Source: Scenedesmus sp. ARA3
Lineage: Eukaryota > Chlorophyta > Chlorophyceae > Sphaeropleales > Scenedesmaceae
Length of the DNA stretch: 19,644 bases
Assembly: GCA_004335835.1 (NCBI GenBank)
Contig: RWJK01001220.1
Span: forward strand, 1 to 19,644
Direction: 5' to 3'
Both the position numbers and the translations under genes were made by a program. A model generated the notes under the pieces. The model had not been told where the DNA came from, made no database searches, and saw nothing but the letters and a program-made list of their open reading frames with translations. Each line of letters opens with the position of its first letter. Positions within the stretch are counted from its first letter, which is position 1. Below, piece after piece: positions 19,586 to 19,644 of the stretch.

Positions 19586-19644
<59 letters not shown>
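18680..19644 (+). CDS. CYN: Cyanase (cyanate hydratase), 5' part with predicted transit peptide
   Basis: Cyanase converts cyanate and bicarbonate to carbamate and CO2, the carbamate decaying to ammonia and CO2. Visible exons are 18680-18733, 18926-19123 and 19456-19575, all joined at phase 0 (124 residues); the gene then enters an intron that leaves the window. Exon 1 (MQAFRAHTVQHTRISRPQ) plus AVRCAASGKG form a basic, acid-free, Ala/Ser-containing leader followed by a Pro/Ala linker; I infer plastid or mitochondrial targeting. The helical N-terminal domain of cyanase follows from about residue 47: VSQLLAAKEASGKTFSQIAA, EVGLTNVYTTQLFYGQ, then LRKAVPALSEADVAGMMRAP and MRSYDPTIL. The catalytic Arg and Glu (Arg96 and Glu99 in the bacterial enzyme) and the catalytic Ser (Ser122) lie in the missing C-terminal domain. 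No in-frame ATG exists in the exon 2 frame back to its stop, which is why an upstream start exon is needed. Confidence 0.9.
19588..19644. repeat. (CAG)19 or longer microsatellite at the right edge, in cyanase intron 3
   Basis: At least 19 uninterrupted CAG triplets start 12 bases after the GTGGGG donor and run to the last base of the window. The true length is unknown; the window or assembly appears to break within it. Confidence 0.93.

Noticed and set aside
1..19644. Search for CRISPR arrays, transposons, viral genes or prokaryotic operons
   Set aside because: The only repeats are triplet microsatellites and local tandem duplications. No transposase, reverse transcriptase, integrase, terminal repeats or spacer-repeat arrays were seen.

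Overview
The window is nuclear DNA from a green alga. A core chlorophyte (Chlorophyceae or Trebouxiophyceae) fits best, but I cannot place it more precisely. Every recognisable gene is split by many short to medium introns (about 100-490 bases) with GTGAGC, GTGCGC or GTGAGT donors and pyrimidine-GCAG acceptors. Coding exons are GC-rich, candidate poly(A) signals are of the chlorophyte TGTAA type, and CAG/CTG triplet arrays are abundant in introns and at both window edges. I rebuilt the gene models by hand. In the five complete models and the partial cyanase the reading phase is consistent across every junction.

Layout, left to right: a CAG/CGG microsatellite; a possible first exon of a plastid-targeted protein on the minus strand (459-642, tentative); the 20S proteasome beta2 subunit gene (minus, 1528-4076, 7 exons, 268 aa); a divergent promoter region; a YIPF6-type Yip1-domain Golgi membrane protein (plus, 4671-6706, 6 exons); the nucleolar WD40 ribosome-biogenesis protein NOL10/Enp2 with an added Gly-Arg-rich tail (plus, 7218-12779, 12 exons, 785 aa); a 1.1 kb gene-free stretch; the tail-anchored ER protein RAMP4/SERP1 (minus, 13913-14738, 4 exons, 65 aa); a DUF2993 (LmeA-like) lipid-binding-family protein with a likely organelle-targeting N-terminus (minus, 15283-17840, 7 exons, 307 aa); and the first three exons of a cyanase gene with a predicted transit peptide (plus, from 18680, running off the right edge inside an intron that holds at least 19 CAG units).

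The genes are mostly housekeeping: protein turnover, Golgi trafficking, ribosome assembly, ER translocon stability, plastid envelope or lipid biology, and cyanate detoxification. They do not form a pathway cluster, and I see no mobile element, CRISPR array, virus or prokaryotic-style operon. The most notable observations are structural. They are a perfect 57-bp in-frame tandem duplication that doubles a 3' splice site and a 19-residue segment of the DUF2993 protein; a stop codon created exactly at the last NOL10 intron donor, with a TGTAA inside that intron, which could yield a form lacking the RGG tail; a strand-asymmetric pattern of CAG near intron starts and CTG near intron ends; and a RAMP4 start codon that is the only coding triplet of its exon, followed by an intron carrying a UPRE-like TGACGTGG.
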